Below are positions 1 through 13,261 of a stretch of DNA of 60,000 nucleotides, one piece after another; position 1 is the stretch's first letter, and every line of letters starts with the position of its first letter. The notes under the pieces were generated by a model. The model had not been told where the DNA came from, searched no databases, and saw nothing but the letters and a program-made list of their open reading frames with translations. The stretch lies in the NCBI GenBank assembly GCA_914767715.1, contig OU612071.1, positions 12,943,493 to 13,003,492 on the forward strand, given 5' to 3'. The position numbers were made by a program, and so were the translations under genes. This stretch comes from Membranipora membranacea (Eukaryota > Bryozoa > Gymnolaemata > Cheilostomatida > Membraniporidae).

Positions 1-494
1 TTGATTAATGGCAAAGGAAACATCAATTTATCATCAAAGCAGGATACCAATAACCTTGTTATACTGAGCAAAATCAATTTGTAGGACTAAAATATACATT
101 AGTCTTGCAGAAATCATAAAGCTAAAACCAGCCCTTACTAAGTGAGCCATTGTTCTAAAACCAAGTGATGTGGCCTGGAGCAAGCACTGCTTAGGGATGG
201 GTCTATTAACAGTGCAAAAGTTTGTGCTGACTCAGAGCAATGTGGAAAATTAAGTGTTGGGTGCGCCAATATTTCAGCAAGGGGTAGTTAACAAGCGATT
301 TCTACAGCCACGAGGCAAACTGGCGGTATGATAAAAATATGTCATGCTGACTTGTAGATTGATCGAAGTGAAAAATACACATTAGAACTTGAATCAGATT
401 GCTGTGCCAGAAAACGGGCCGCATATCAACTATAAATAGAAAGAAAAGACCAACTTAATCCCATTACAAGCCGCACAAGGACCCTTTAAGGCAG

Positions 495-800
495 GCAGGG
501 TGGCGTAGTGGTTAGGATTCGAGCTTCTCAATCTGAGAGTTGCAGGTTCAAATCCCGGTCGCTACCCATGCTGTTTAAGGAGGTGAGCTCTCCGATCAAT
601 GGCCTACCTTGCCCACCCTTACATTGTACAAGGGTGCGCTTATTAGATGAGATGTATCATGTATTATGTATCATGTATCCTCAATCTTATGTATCATGTA
701 TCATGTATCATCAATCTAATGTAACCATATTCTCATTTGCCCCGAAAGGGGCACTGAATAAGAAATAAAGTTCATATTATTATATTATTATTATTATTTA
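495..800 (+). repeat. tRNA-derived SINE
   Basis: The head (498-567) looks like a Pol III tRNA promoter. It has an A box (tggcgtagtgg, 501-511), a B box (ggttcaaatcc, 545-555) and 5'/3' ends that can pair as an acceptor stem (gggtggc with gctaccc). The body holds a short TATCATG-rich run (650-720) and a hairpin (gccccgaaaggggc). It ends in an ATT microsatellite tail (775-800), as SINEs often do. The anticodon arm is degenerate, so this is a SINE head and not a working tRNA gene. Confidence 0.7.
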
Positions 801-2894
801 AACAGCAAACATAGGCTACAATGACTGACTGAAAAATTCTCTATGAGTGAAAACACTAAATTATGACTCCAAAAGAAAGTCTGTGGAAAACTAAGAACAC
901 TACTGACCAAACACTGTTGGACAGATACTATAAGAACTCAGCCATAGGCCTAGTAATGAAAAAAATCTGTGGAAAGCAAGAATATTACGACTGAACACAG
1001 TAATGTTTGACAAATCTAGAAATCCTTTTGGACGAGCGAAAGCAACTATCGCTATCGATGACTCAAAAAACAGAAAAGCAGCGGAGAACTAAGACCAAAC
1101 ACGGTGTGAAAGATATTATCAGAACTGTGGAAAACTCAGCCATAGTAATGGTATATACACTTCGATAGTTAAAATAGTAAACGAAGGCCAAGCAGCATTC
1201 CACAATGACCCACATGAATGACCTCTTCATCGGTTTGACATCAAAAACATTTCCCTTTACACACAGGCAGCGCTTAGAACAATAACACAATACAATGTCA
1301 GGTCACACCACGCAATGATAGACTCTAAAAGTTGATTAAACATTGTGAGCAGTGTTTTATACATAGTTGTGGCTAAATAAACAAACACCACTATGTAATA
1401 AAACACTGAAATCATTATAAGCCCTAGTTGACAATGACAATGATACTAAATCAAGTACTTGACATTGATAGCTCTGGGCATTGTGTCCTTTGTTTTAACA
1501 CACGATGCTGACTAGGTTGCACTATAATCACCTTTGATTACAAGTAATATAGATCATTGTAACTGATAGGCAATAATGGACAATTATGACATTATAGCGC
1601 AGGTGCTTTGGGGTACAAGCAAACTCATAATATCTTGCCGAGGGGTTAGAACATTGTTGGGCCAACCTATCCCAAGCTGTCAGACCTCCTCCACACTAGA
1701 GTCCAGTGGCTTGAATTGAAGGTGGAGTGTAGGGGGGGGGGAGATAAGCCTTGGTATAGACCTGGTTTAACAGGCAGAGGAAATCCCATCCATTTCATCA
1801 TAGATTGGCGAGAAACTTCAGACGCCAAGGGCAACACTAATGATAGCTGGTGTCTGTCACCCATATTGAGTTTGGAACCTTTTCATCTCAAGAAACAGGA
1901 ATTATATTCTTGGGCAAACATGATCAATCAAAGATCCTCCCTCACCAGGACACTAAACCACCTATTGCCTTGCACACTTCCTAGATGCGCCATCCCTCTA
2001 AACATGTACACTGTATTTTGTAGCCTAATGAAACATAGCAAATAGATGCCATATGTCTGCTGTACTGTCAAAATATTCAACTTTATATACTTCAATTTGT
2101 TTGTCAAGTGGCCACTCAGACAATGCTTAGGTGTTTCAGATATTCCACTTTAAAATATGTCAAGTAGAATTTAACTACCTAGAAACATGTCAATAGATAC
2201 TATTCATGGCAATTCATGCCAAAATTAAACTGCCTTCAAGATCGCCTAGTACATCATTTCTATTTTTTAAAAGCTTGAATTACAAGTTCCGAAATTTAGC
2301 AACATGCAATACTAGAATGGGAATCGGTGCTAGAAATTGTCAACAGACACAGAAATTATAGTCAACAACCTGTCAGAGAATGTCATGCAGAATCAGGGCC
2401 TGAAGTGACAGATGTAAACTAAGTGCCCTGAAGTGACAGATGCGAAAAAGGCTCCATGGCCTGGCTGCACACACAGTATTTTCCATAGGATTGAGGCACT
2501 TTTAGTATGACCAGACACATAGGATAGCTTAGGCTAGATCTGCAAGATGCCCTTGATTGGCTAACAGACATGTACCTCTTCATCCGTAGTAGCCAGGCCC
2601 TAAATCAGATCATATGGCTACATAAATTTCAAAGGCTGGCAGCTCAGACAAAAATACAATGGAGTACTGTACTGTACCAAACCACAGCATGTACTGGGTC
2701 TAGTCTATAGCCGATAAGACAGACGACCCGTAAATTATTTAGCTATATCGATACTTGGTACACACAGAATCTGTATGCAAATGAGTGAGTTATGTAACAG
2801 TGTATCAAGTATGATAGAAGTAAATATTGGCTAGAGTTTAATTTAGCTAGTTTTAGGGTGAATAAATGTTAGCTAGCACAAATGTTTACAAGCT
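801..2894. other. Non-coding stretch, no gene recognised
   Basis: AT-rich DNA with only short chance reading frames on both strands. A G9 run lies at about 1732-1741. I see no conserved protein motif, RNA gene or clear transposon end. Confidence 0.5.
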
Positions 2895-3100
2895 AAGATG
2901 GGAGTTTATATAAACTACTTTTTACTAGGAAAGACGGAGGTTATTATAAACAAATTTTCACTAGGTAAGATGAGAGGTTACATATAAACCAATTTTCACT
3001 AGGTAAGATGGGAGTTTTTACAAAGTGAGATTGGAGTTATTATAGACCAATTTTCACTAGGTTAAATTAGAGTTTATACAAACTGATTTTCATTAGCTGA
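2895..3100. repeat. Degenerate ~55-bp tandem repeat
   Basis: About four diverged units share the core 'attttcactaggtaagatggg' in shorter variants, followed by 'gagtttatataaac'-type sequence. Units differ by substitutions and small indels, so the array is old. No coding potential is seen. Confidence 0.6.
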
Positions 3101-3189
3101 ATGCTGAAGTCAACACAAAGTAATGACGTTTGGAAGGCCCCTAAATGTTAGCTAGCTGTAAATTTTTTTTTCAACCTTACCAAACTGGC

Positions 3190-3256
3190 CAACTTCGCCC
3201 CTGCACATGCACATACATGCACACACATACATGCACATGCACACACATACATTCCT
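3190..3256. repeat. Purine/pyrimidine-alternating acatgcac microsatellite
   Basis: Imperfect repeats of acatgcacacac and acatacatgcac. The alternating purine-pyrimidine pattern could favour Z-DNA. Reading frames across it are products of the repeat. Confidence 0.65.
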
Positions 3257-3544
3257 CCAAGCCTTGTCATATAGCCAGGGGTTTTGGTTTGTTTGGTCTC
3301 AAAAACAAAAACCGTGGCAGTATGACAACACTACATTCCTCCTCTTCACAATGTGTAGATTTAGTGTAACTCATGAGCGAATAAGGTGATGTTGTAACAT
3401 CTGATAGTTAGCTCTATATATACACAGTATGGGTTCAAATCTACCGTGGGGCAGACGATCATTGATAATGACAAACTGGACACTTGAGGGTACTTGAGAT
3501 ATGGAGCAATGTTTGCTCACTGCCTCATACCTCTGTACAGTGTA

Positions 3545-3775
3545 TCTGTCAGTAGTCAAACTGACACCATCTAACAGGTTCCCCTGGACACCACGACACC
3601 AGTCGTTGAGTCGAATACAACTGACCGACACTGCCTACTGACACAATCTAACAGGTTCTCCCCGACACCAGTAGATATGTGTCGAGTACAACTATTCAAC
3701 ACTGCATACTGACAACATCAAACAGGTGCCAGTACCTATGAACTGATTACAACTACCCGACACTGCCTATGTCTA
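3545..3775. repeat. Degenerate ~85-bp tandem repeat, about three units
   Basis: Three diverged units share the order ctgacaccatctaacagg, gacaccag, gagtacaact, gacactgcctactgac. No coding signal is present. Confidence 0.5.
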
Positions 3776-6700
3776 ACTTATGATTCCTTCCTCTTACGCA
3801 ACCTTGTTTTCAGTGAATGAGAAGGATAAAATTTTGAGTGTTTATTAAGAGGGCCATGAAAATGCGCTTGACCCATGGTTTGCAACTTGTGGCCTGTGTG
3901 CTGTGCAGCAGTATAGGCATACCTACCACAAGTGTAGTATGCAATAAACTCCCTCTTCCGCTAGCCTACTGTTTTGGTTTGGGTAATTCCTATCAAACAA
4001 GTAGCCGAGTGACAAGGGTTCTCTCTCCCCTCTTTATCTGCATTGTTCTTGTATGTGTGCTGACCAGCTGAACGAAAGGCTAATTCTGACTTGTCTCTGC
4101 GTCTTCCTTTGCTCAAATATGTCTTACTTGTGATATTTAGCTAGACCATAATAGGACAGACCTTGAAAAAATCTCTATGTAGCAGACCAAAGTCCAAGGT
4201 GAACCCATAAATTTAATTTTCACAACAATTTTTCTGCATGTAAGCTAAGTCTGCACTATTAGACCGGAACCAAAACCATGGCGGGCGTTAATTTGAGGTG
4301 AAAACATTGTCTGTAAAAAAGTAAACACACCTCATGCCTCTCAAAATATTGGTGTACAAAACATTCTTCTTGTATTTTTCGGCAGATTAATTAGATTAAG
4401 TACCCATTCAGTTATTAGATTCAGGGTGGTTAAGCAACCCCCATCAAGATAGCATGAGCACTCAAGCTATGAATTACTGTGTCGGCAGACTAGCTGTCCA
4501 CAGCACTATTATGAAAACATCCAAATGCACAGCTTAAAATTACATAATTTGCTCACTTGAAGGTTGATTTTACTGAGCAAAATACACATCTAACATTGGA
4601 CATACATAATATGCTTAGCTTAGAGTCATAGTAAGTAATATGCTTAGTCCAGAGTAGTATGTAAGTAATATGCTTAGTCCACAGACTATAACTAGGTTTT
4701 TAAACCCTGATCAATAAGTACACTCTGTGTAACCCATAGCAGACAATAATTGTCTGCAAGTGAAAGTCAACATAAAACACCTGGACATATAAAACTTGAC
4801 CCTAAACATATATCAATGCTTGTGACACTGGACAAGGGGTGTGCAGGGGCGTAAATCAACATAAACCCCCTAGACTTAATAATAAATCTCCATAATATAG
4901 GTTTAATATTATGGCCATGTGAAAGCAATACAGGTTTGAGGCATAAAATCTTGAGTACAAAGATATTATGGCCAAATTTTGACGATATTCATAAGATTTG
5001 TTCCAGCAAGTCTGCAAAAAAGAGCGTTTTAGTGGATTGCATTTGAAATGGAACAAAATGTTTCGATTCGCCCCTCATGAGGTGATAGGTCTAACGTATA
5101 TCCCTCAGAGTACATTATGGAAATTTTGACACTTCTATAATAATAAATATGACATAGCTGTCATTTTTCACTAATACTATAATGACAGCTATAAATTATC
5201 TGACAATGCCAGTGCCTGTGTTTTGGTATTTTTGACTGTAAGATCAATAAGTTGACCTTTTGATGGTGTATTGATAGCTTCTTCTGTTGTACGCAGGGAC
5301 ATATACCCTATAGGGATGACTAGTAATTTCCGTTGCCTATAGGAGTAAGTATTAGCTAGAGATAATCTTGGGGTCACCTAGCAAGGTGCTGACTCAAAAT
5401 AAGCCAGCATCATCTTCAGCCACCAAAAGCGAGAAAATTTTAGCTAGCACTTGTTTGTACTATCTCATACATGAGGAAAAGGGCCAACCAATCGTCTAGT
5501 GAATAATACTTACTGTGCTAGCATACTGTAAGATCTGATAAGTTGACCTTTCGGCTTTACTGATTGAGTATTGATAGCCTGAGATGTGTGGCATGCAGGA
5601 TCACTTAGTTATCAAACAATCAGAACACTGTTATAATGACTCACTCATCAGTGGTCATAATTGAGTAGTCAGGAATTTATATCAGTGTTGGAGAAAAATA
5701 GATTGCTTTTATGCTACATAATAAAACTATGTGGGAAACCCCTGGATCAAACCTGTTAAGAGGGTAAAGTATTCACAGGAGGAAAAGTTGATCTTTTCGT
5801 ACAACCTGGATAAAATAGTGAAATTTATTGCTAACTGACATTTACCCAACATAGGTATATTGAAAATTGATCGTAGCCATCACCAAACTAGCTCAACTAA
5901 ACTTCAGCTAATATCTATTCCTCTAAGCGAATCTGCAGATATCCATTTATCGAATGGGAATATTTCTGCATGAGTCAGTGACAAGAAATTTTTTTGGTTC
6001 TATTGGCAACACTCTGCATTTTTGGGTGTGAAGTATAAACATATTTCTGACAACTGATGAGGTCTGAATTCTGATCGGTTTGATATTAAGTTACTACTAT
6101 AGTCCCATATGTATTACCCAGCAGCCCTAGACTTTATCTTAGGTCTTGGAATCGGATGAAATCACAGATGATACAGTCTTGTGTTTGCTGACATATGTCT
6201 ATTGATGTTATTAAGTTGCAAGACTAGACATTACTTTATTGAGTCATGTGTTAATTAATTGGATACGGCTACATTACTACTGGCCTATCTATTTTGACAG
6301 TCTAGATAATTTTACAGGGTGCTTGTTGAACACCCCGTAATAAATCTGTAGCTGGGGTCAGGCGTACTCACTTAGAGAAAGGCTACCTGCCCTACCATAA
6401 TTAGTAATGACATTAGGCCGTCATAAATACTGATATCATCGCCAAGCCGGACAAAAGTTCTGAAAATCGAGCTAGACAGATTTCTCTGTACTAAAATCCA
6501 GAAAAAGTGGCCTGGCGCATGACATTGCTATTCTAACAATCAGGGACGAGTGTGGACAATATGGTTTCCTGCTAATTTTCTTGTCATCGTTAACTGACAA
6601 TTTCCAACGGTGACAATATCAACAATCAGCAGTCTGAGGCGGAAACATCCTCAACAACCACTTTACCATACTAACGCAGCCTGTTATTTTCCGCCGTAAC

Positions 6701-8084
6701 ACTCCAGATTAAAGGCAAAGGTTATGATTACGCATCAGTGTAAGACCTGTTTTTATGTGAAAGTGTTTAGCGCAATATCTTCAACTACACTATATAATTA
6801 GGCCTGATGGGTGAGTGCAGTAGGGAGGTATTGAGTCACTGTTATGATCCACACTGACATGGAGACTAGACTATTTTCATGTGTATCTTGGATTGTCAGA
6901 GTCAAATTAGTATGAGTACCTGACATGTACCAACCCTTATTAGTAAAATTGAACACTGTATTCCTTGTGATGGTACCCATGCTAAGTGAATCAGGCCTGA
7001 CGGGTGACTGCAGTAGGGAGGTATTGAGTCACTGATATGATCTGAGAATGTACTATTCATTGATGTTAGTCATGACTAATTGTAGTGTTTGGTTACCAAA
7101 ACTGGGCCCGATCCTTTAAACATGTTGGTAACGCCAATTAACAGCATGTTGAGTACTTCTGCCGACCATGTACTCAATCTTGGGACAGGAGAGACAATTG
7201 GCTGATCGATAGGAAAAGAGCACTAGCCAACCAATCTTGCTGTCGACTCTTCCAGAACATCTAGGGCCCATTTGGTTATTAACAAAGCCTCAGATAGCTT
7301 AGGTCTAGGCCAAGCGCAAACATTTGAATTGATAACAACTGGTAGACTAATAATACTTTCATTGTCAGTAGCAATTTCTTGAACTTGGTGTAAGCCAAGG
7401 CCCTCGCATGAGAGGCCTAACAGGTTCCCTACTGTATTTGGCCTATTTAATCAGGCAGGGCAATAGTTGATGTTGTTAAACTTTAACAACTTCATGCTTC
7501 GAATCACGACCTCACCAGACAGTTGATTCACAAGTTTCCAAAATAGCCAAAGTCTAGCTGCAACCTCTACTATGTCTACACAAGCTGAGAAAAGCAAATC
7601 ACTAGTTTATCTATAAAAAACCAACATTCGCTTTGAAGTTAGAATATGAGTCTTGACACACAAACCGAGAAAAGAAGTTAGTGTGAAGCTTGAGGCTACC
7701 ACATGCAATCTCAACAATTAACAGGACCTGTTCGTTGATCCCACAGTGGGCTAAAATACTCGTACCGTCTCATGTCTACCAGGATAAGACCCTAGTAGGA
7801 GAGTGAACCACTCTCACTTGTGATTGTGACTAGACTGCGGTCAGTGATGGCCAGAGAGTGACCTTGACACTGTGACACTCTCTGACATTCCCAGGCCAGC
7901 GTGATTGCACCTCACTAATTATTTTTAGGCCCATTATTACTAAGCAAGGACTTAATTCTTGTGAGTTAACACTTTTGTATTAAGCTCTGTAGCTATTGCA
8001 GCTTTTAAATTGTGTGAAAGAGTGGCCTACAGTACAGTACAGTAACAGTACTAACATAATAATTGGGCTTTGGCCTGTTGTTCT
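3776..8084. other. Non-coding stretch with short direct repeats
   Basis: No gene is recognised here. Visible structure is limited to repeats: a ~36-bp unit ending in aagtaatatgcttagtcc at 4612-4690, a diverged pair at 5236-5312 and 5527-5601 (both around aagttgacctttt and tattgatagc), and a clear 50-bp direct repeat at 6800-6850 and 6993-7042. The 50-bp copies differ at only a few positions. Confidence 0.5.
6800..7042. repeat. Direct repeat pair of ~50 bp, 193 bp apart
   Basis: Copies at 6800-6850 and 6993-7042 share aggcctga, gcagtagggaggtattgagt and cact..atgatc with a few substitutions. This is probably a local duplication. Confidence 0.6.
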
Positions 8085-8225
8085 CTCTGTCTGTTCTGCA
8101 CACTGACTCACAGATCTACTCCAAAACCTGGGACTTAAGCAATGTATGAGGGGGGGGGGGGCAGCCAAACATTGCTTAAGTCCCAGGTTTTGGAGTAGAC
8201 CTGTCTGTGCACTGACAGTGACTAA
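8085..8225. repeat. Foldback (inverted repeat) element
   Basis: Arms at about 8111-8145 and 8169-8203 are near-perfect reverse complements around ccaaaacctgggacttaagc. A G12 run sits in the loop (about 8150-8161). Looser complementarity extends outward into cactgactca/cactgacagtg. This resembles a short foldback MITE; no target duplication was established. Confidence 0.65.
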
Positions 8226-8915
8226 GTCAGTGACTTACAAATTACTACTCTCTCTACTTACCCCATACTCTCAGCCATCCTTGTATCCGCTTTGGTCCCC
8301 TTTGTGATATATAATTCCCATATCTAGACGTCGAAGTCATCTGCTCTCCTGTTTCAGCCACATTAGTCACTAAAGTTTGTTTAGTCAATTCTGGCAGCAC
8401 ATAGAGCTGGCAGCAATCCAGTGTGTTTCTGACTTTTTCTTAGAGCAGTCTGATTCTTTAGCCTTAGATTTTATATCTGTCAATAAAAAGTAGTTAAGAT
8501 TTCCAGCTCGTTTACCGAATTGTTTTATTGAAAAAATAATAGGAACTCAGGTTACACTGATGTGTTTCATATTTTCATGTGCATATGGTCAATTAATACA
8601 GATATCGTATTCACTCAATATATTATTACAAGAGCAGACAATCCTTCCCTTTCAAGCAAAGTCAAATAACTTGCATCAGGGACAAGTTAACTCCAAACCG
8701 CTAACCTGAGCTCAGCTGTAGCTTGGGAATCTGGCTGAGAAGACAGGTACGGAATCTTTGTGATAAAAGGCACCTGGAAACTACCAGTTTTTATCAAGAA
8801 AAAGCTCTTACCTTTAATGTGTTCTCTACCAGTATATCTCTAACTTATTTATATGAATTATATTCATTCGTCTCTTTACATCTACAGGTCCAAGTCCTAG
8901 ATATTAGGTAAAATT

Positions 8916-9238
8916 ATGATCACGCCGGACGGAATTATACTCAATTTTAAAGCTGTTTCTCACCAGGTGTGTACATATTTTTTAACTCTTTATTGCCATT
9001 ATTTTCATATTACAGGTATTTCATTTAAGGGAATATCGGAATAATATTGCATTACTACACCCCCCCCCCCTCCGGCTTCATCAACCTATCAAGTCAACCT
9101 GCTGGTGAAGATATACTCAGGATAATTGGTAAGGTAATTTCAATTTTTAGCATAATCATTGTCATACCCTTTGTTTTATATATAATATACAGTATTTTAT
9201 TTGGCACACAATATCATTCTGGACGGATGTTTCCATAA
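8916..9238 (+). pseudogene. Candidate two-exon small membrane protein, frame broken at poly-C
   Basis: Exon 1 would be 8916-8966 (ATG to cag|gtgtgt) and exon 2 would start at 9016 (tattacag|gta). The joined frame is open through 9060, where an 11-C run (9060-9070) shifts it by one. The adjacent frame then reads to a stop at 9238. It contains one strong hydrophobic helix of about 22 residues (start VISIFSIIIV, end YIIYSILF) and a short polar tail. With one C fewer the frame would be continuous. I do not recognise the family. It may be a real gene with a length-variable homopolymer, a sequencing error, or a chance ORF. Confidence 0.25.
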
Positions 9239-10937
9239 CATGCCAAAGAAAGTACAACAGAATTTAGGGGATTCATGCCTTGAAAGAATCTTTTTTTTTC
9301 AGCCAGTTAAAAATAGATACTAGAATGTTGATTGATCGAGCGTTGATGTATAAAATTGAATAATAATCTACCAGCTACTGTGACAGCACCAGTTAATAGG
9401 GACAATGGTTTGGACAGAAGTAGTTTGAGCCTGGGGATGGCTGGTAGTAGCATTACATTATCTTCTATTTTCTCCAAACGGTTGATAATGTCATGCTACA
9501 GTCAGCTATGCCTGCAAAGTTTGAGAACTTTAACTAGGAATGAAGCACATCAACTAGATAAACGTCACGTTGAAGTGTAGTGCTCATCACCTGACACATG
9601 ATGGGAAAAAATACACAGGAATTAATCAAATTTACAGTTGATATGTCCAAAACTCCCTTGAAAGGTCAAGATTGATTTAGTTTGCCTGTGATCAAAGTTG
9701 CACCCAATCCAGTGACCAGTGATAAGCCCGATCCTCCCTGTGAGTGCTTTACAGAATCTAGTTTAAGTGGTCAGACAACTTCAGTGCGAGTTGATGGCAT
9801 TTTACTAACTGGCATTGCAGTTGTCTTAGCACTTAAACTATACAGAATAAATATCTATAAATGCTCCCAACGATTATACTTGATGAGATTGCTGAAACGC
9901 ATAGGCATTAAGGCTGGAACGGGGTCACAAAACCAGAAACGGGTCGGGTTTCCAGGTTTTGGCTATCTTTCAGGACCGAGCCAGGGCGGGTTCGAGTACG
10001 CTTGAAACAGAGCTACTGAACCTACTTATTGCTGAGCCATTGTTAAATATTGAATCCATTCCTACAAAGAATACACAAAGTACCGCAGTCATAACATTCA
10101 AACTTATTACATGATAACCCCCATTCCCTGAGATCCAAAAACTGTTATCGGCAAAGTTGCTGTTCTAGGCTCCCGTATTGGATCTCAAAATCAGTTTACA
10201 TCAAAATTGATATTGCCATAGGATTTGGCATACTGCTATATTGAATATTAGTCAAATTCTAATAACATATATAACACTTTGGAGTTGCCCCACCACACAT
10301 AAATGAAGGCAACTCCCATTTTAAATGTAGTTGGAATACAAAGTGTTTTATGATAATATCAGCACGGAATTTTATAACGTTTACTTCGTGTTTTATGTAA
10401 TATAATATGTTTTTGTAAATGAATTTTGTGTTTGATTAATCGGACTGTAATTTGGAGTTGTTCACTCCTTGGCTCAAATCCCAAATAATAAAATATCCTC
10501 CAATTTTCTGTTTTAGAATCCGCGATATGTATGGTTCAAATAGTGCGAATGCAATGGTAGCAGATCTGGACTTATAATTGCTGAAAATTCGGTTATTAAA
10601 GAGAGACTTCAAAAACAAAACTGAACTGTTGATCAACAATACCTCAGCGGTAAGTAGAGCTACTATCGTACAATGTGCGCTAGCCTCAACTACTGAGCAC
10701 TGGTTTAGTTTTGAGTTTGGTGCAATTCTCGGTGGAATTGCTCAAGGATTTATTTTAAACAATAATAACAAAATATAAATATGGTTCTATTCGTCAGGCA
10801 ATAAATCACTCAATAATTTGACAATAATATCTTGGCATTTATCATTTAGTCATAAAAATACATAAACATTCAAAATCTTTATAATAAGATCTTACCCTTG
10901 GTGCAGATGACCTCGAATTCTGTGTGATATTCAGTGT
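9239..10937. other. Non-coding stretch, no gene recognised
   Basis: AT-rich with short frames only. A frame at 9682-10005 has a possible membrane helix (ILLTGIAVVLALKLY) but no recognised domain. Its 3' end (9905-10005) is repeat-derived: the reverse complement shares acccgacccg and cagccttaatg segments with the SINE-like DNA at 13.4-13.5 kb. Confidence 0.4.
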
Positions 10938-11488
10938 GATATCTCTGTGTATTTAAACTATGTTAGACTGGGTTCCTCGCTGTGAGTCGCGGTATTTGTA
11001 TCTCTGTATATCTAAACTATGTTAGACTGGGTTCCTCGCTGTGAATCGCGGTATTTGTATCTCTGTATATCTAAACTATGTTAGACTGGGTTCCTCCTGT
11101 GAATCGCGGTATTTGTATCTCTGTATATCTAAACTATGTTAGACTGGGTTCCTCGCTGTGAATCGCGGTATTTGTATCTCTATATATCTAAACTATGTTA
11201 GACTGGGTTCCTCGCTGTGAATCGCGGTATTTGTATCTCTGTATATCTAAACTATGTTAGACTGGGTTTCTCGCTGTGAATAGCGGTATTTGTATCTCTG
11301 TATATCTAAACTATGTTAGACTAGGTTCCTCGCTGTGAATCGCGGTATTTGTATCTCTGTATATCTAAACTATGTTAGACTAGGTTCCTCGCTGTGAATC
11401 GCGGTATTTGTATCTCTGTATATCTAACTTATGTTAGACTAGGTTCCTTGCTGTGAATCGCGGTATTTGTATCTCTGTGTATCTTGCC
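10938..11488. repeat. 59-bp satellite/minisatellite, about nine units
   Basis: A head-to-tail array with period 59 bp: the string gtatttgta recurs at 10992, 11051, 11109, 11168, 11227, 11286, 11345, 11404 and 11463. One unit is 58 bp because one base is missing in ttcctcctgtg. The unit core is tctctgtatatctaaac, then atgttagactgggttcctcg, then ctgtgaatcgcg. Internal units are nearly identical and edge units are more diverged, as expected from unequal exchange. Confidence 0.95.
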
Positions 11489-11550
11489 AAAAGCTCTGTT
11501 GGCTGAATGTGTCTAAAAGTTTTTAGACAATTTTCCTCTCTGTAGATGTG

Positions 11551-11750
11551 CCTCGTTGGGCTGACTGAATCAGGTAATTCTCTGATTAAATCTGTAATGC
11601 TGTACGTCGTGAACCCGCTCTCTGGCGCTGACTGAATTTGTTATCTTCTTGTTGAAGAATAGGCCTCCTTGGGCTGAGTGAATCAGATAGTTATCTGATT
11701 AGATATGTAACGCTGTATGTCGTGAACCCGCCTCCTGGCGCTGACTGATT
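11551..11750. repeat. Two-copy ~113-bp tandem duplication
   Basis: Copies begin at 11551 and 11664. Both share ttgggctga, tgaatcag, tctgatta, gtcgtgaacccgc and ctggcgctgactga. It lies directly after the 59-bp array. Confidence 0.75.
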
Positions 11751-11804
11751 TTTACAAGTGTCCATCAGGCTTTTATAGTGCTGGCTTGCTGTCCAGTTAT
11801 TGTG

Positions 11805-11840
11805 CAACGTTTACATTTACAGTCGTAAATGTAAACGTTG
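11805..11840. repeat. Perfect 16-bp inverted repeat with 4-bp loop
   Basis: Arms caacgtttacatttac (11805-11820) and gtaaatgtaaacgttg (11825-11840) are exact reverse complements around agtc. It could form a hairpin or mark an old foldback end. Confidence 0.8.
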
Positions 11841-11984
11841 TTATTGGTTTTAGCCTCAATTTCGTCATTACTCTCTTTTGATTTGCGTGTTTTGTCAGTT
11901 TTAATTATCTAGCTGTCAAAACATGGTTAGTCTGTCCTTTGCTTGACCTTCCCTCATTTTTGTTTTGGTCATTTTTAGATAATT

Positions 11985-12182
11985 TATGGTGTCAAGTGCA
12001 CCTGTTTATCCATGGTGTAATCTGATGGTTTTCCGGGTTTGCAATCTTTCCAGGGTTGTTCTGAAGATCTTTTGTGACTTCTATTGCTCGTTGTTTTCAA
12101 ATATAGCTTATGGTGTCAACTGCACTTGTTTTCTATGGTGCAATATATTGGTTTTCTAATTCCGCAATCTTTCCAGGGTTGA
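11985..12182. repeat. Two-copy ~123-bp direct repeat
   Basis: Segments at about 11986-12058 and 12109-12182 share tatggtgtcaa, tgcac.tgttt and gcaatctttccagggtt. The following DNA to about 13,260 holds no gene I recognise. Confidence 0.65.
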
Positions 12183-13261
12183 TTCACGTGCCCAAAGATC
12201 TTGTGACTCTGCGGTTATTTTGAAGATGTTTTATGACTTCTGTTGTTTTCCCGTTGTGTGATTCTCCACGAGTTGTTTCACGTGCCCAGATTTCTTATGG
12301 CCCTGTGATTATGTTTTATTATATTTCAATACGCCCTCAGTGTATTATTCCCTCTATTTACTACAATATTACTATTTTCCATCACCATATAGCCTGTGTC
12401 TAGATAAATTTCAATAATGATAACCTATGATGTTCGAGCTTTAACCCTACACTGAAATGTTTAAGTATGTTTCTTTTGGGTCTTAGTTTAAGCTCTTAGT
12501 AATAATTGAATTTAAACTAACTTTGCTTTGTTTTGTTTTACAGATTATGTGGGGTTAATGGTGATTTCCTGTCTGCACAGCATGCTGGGTTAAATCTCAA
12601 TGCATACTCTACTACACTATCGCCCTGATTCTATTTCATATCTATAACTCTAAAGTCTTGGTTCTCATATCATCAATTCGAAGTCAGCGAACAAGCAGCA
12701 AAGCTCTCACAACAAACAGATCAAGCCTATAATAATCATGCTGAAACAGATCACCACAGCTATTCAAATTGACAACATGTGGATGACAATGGAACTTATG
12801 ACCAAAAAAAAGATAATCAGAAACCAGTGTAATTTGTGTTATGATGTCTGGTGACCTAGGTTTCACCCTTAGTCTTAGCTTTTGACTTTTGCAAGCTCAT
12901 TGTTTTTTTGAAACCAATCACCGATAATAGGTGCAAAGGTAATTAGTTTTGACAAGTGTCATATTTTTATGGGAGTTCTAATCCAGCTTATGAGTGGTTA
13001 TCAATTTTTATGGTTTCGGCCCAGGGTCTGGTACAGAAATGTGTTGGTCGAATATTAACAAGTTTTTCACTGCACTGTGTCTTTATATGATATGTGATTG
13101 ACCTTTAGTTTTGTACTGTCGCACTTTTCGGAAATAAAATTTGTTATCCCCGTTGTCGAAGATTTTGACTGTGTGTGTGTGTCCCTCTAATTTTCTTGTA
13201 CGGTTAATCGTTTGCTGCATCTGACAATAATATAGTCTTGATTTCACTAGCAGTTATATAA

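Noticed and set aside
498-567. Functional tRNA gene
   Set aside because: A and B boxes exist but the anticodon arm is degenerate and an ATT tail and body follow, so it is a SINE head.
3145-3389. Cys/His/Thr-rich frames resembling zinc-binding peptides
   Set aside because: They come from the acatgcac microsatellite.
10938-11488. CRISPR-like array
   Set aside because: Units are contiguous 59-bp repeats without unique spacers, in a eukaryotic context.
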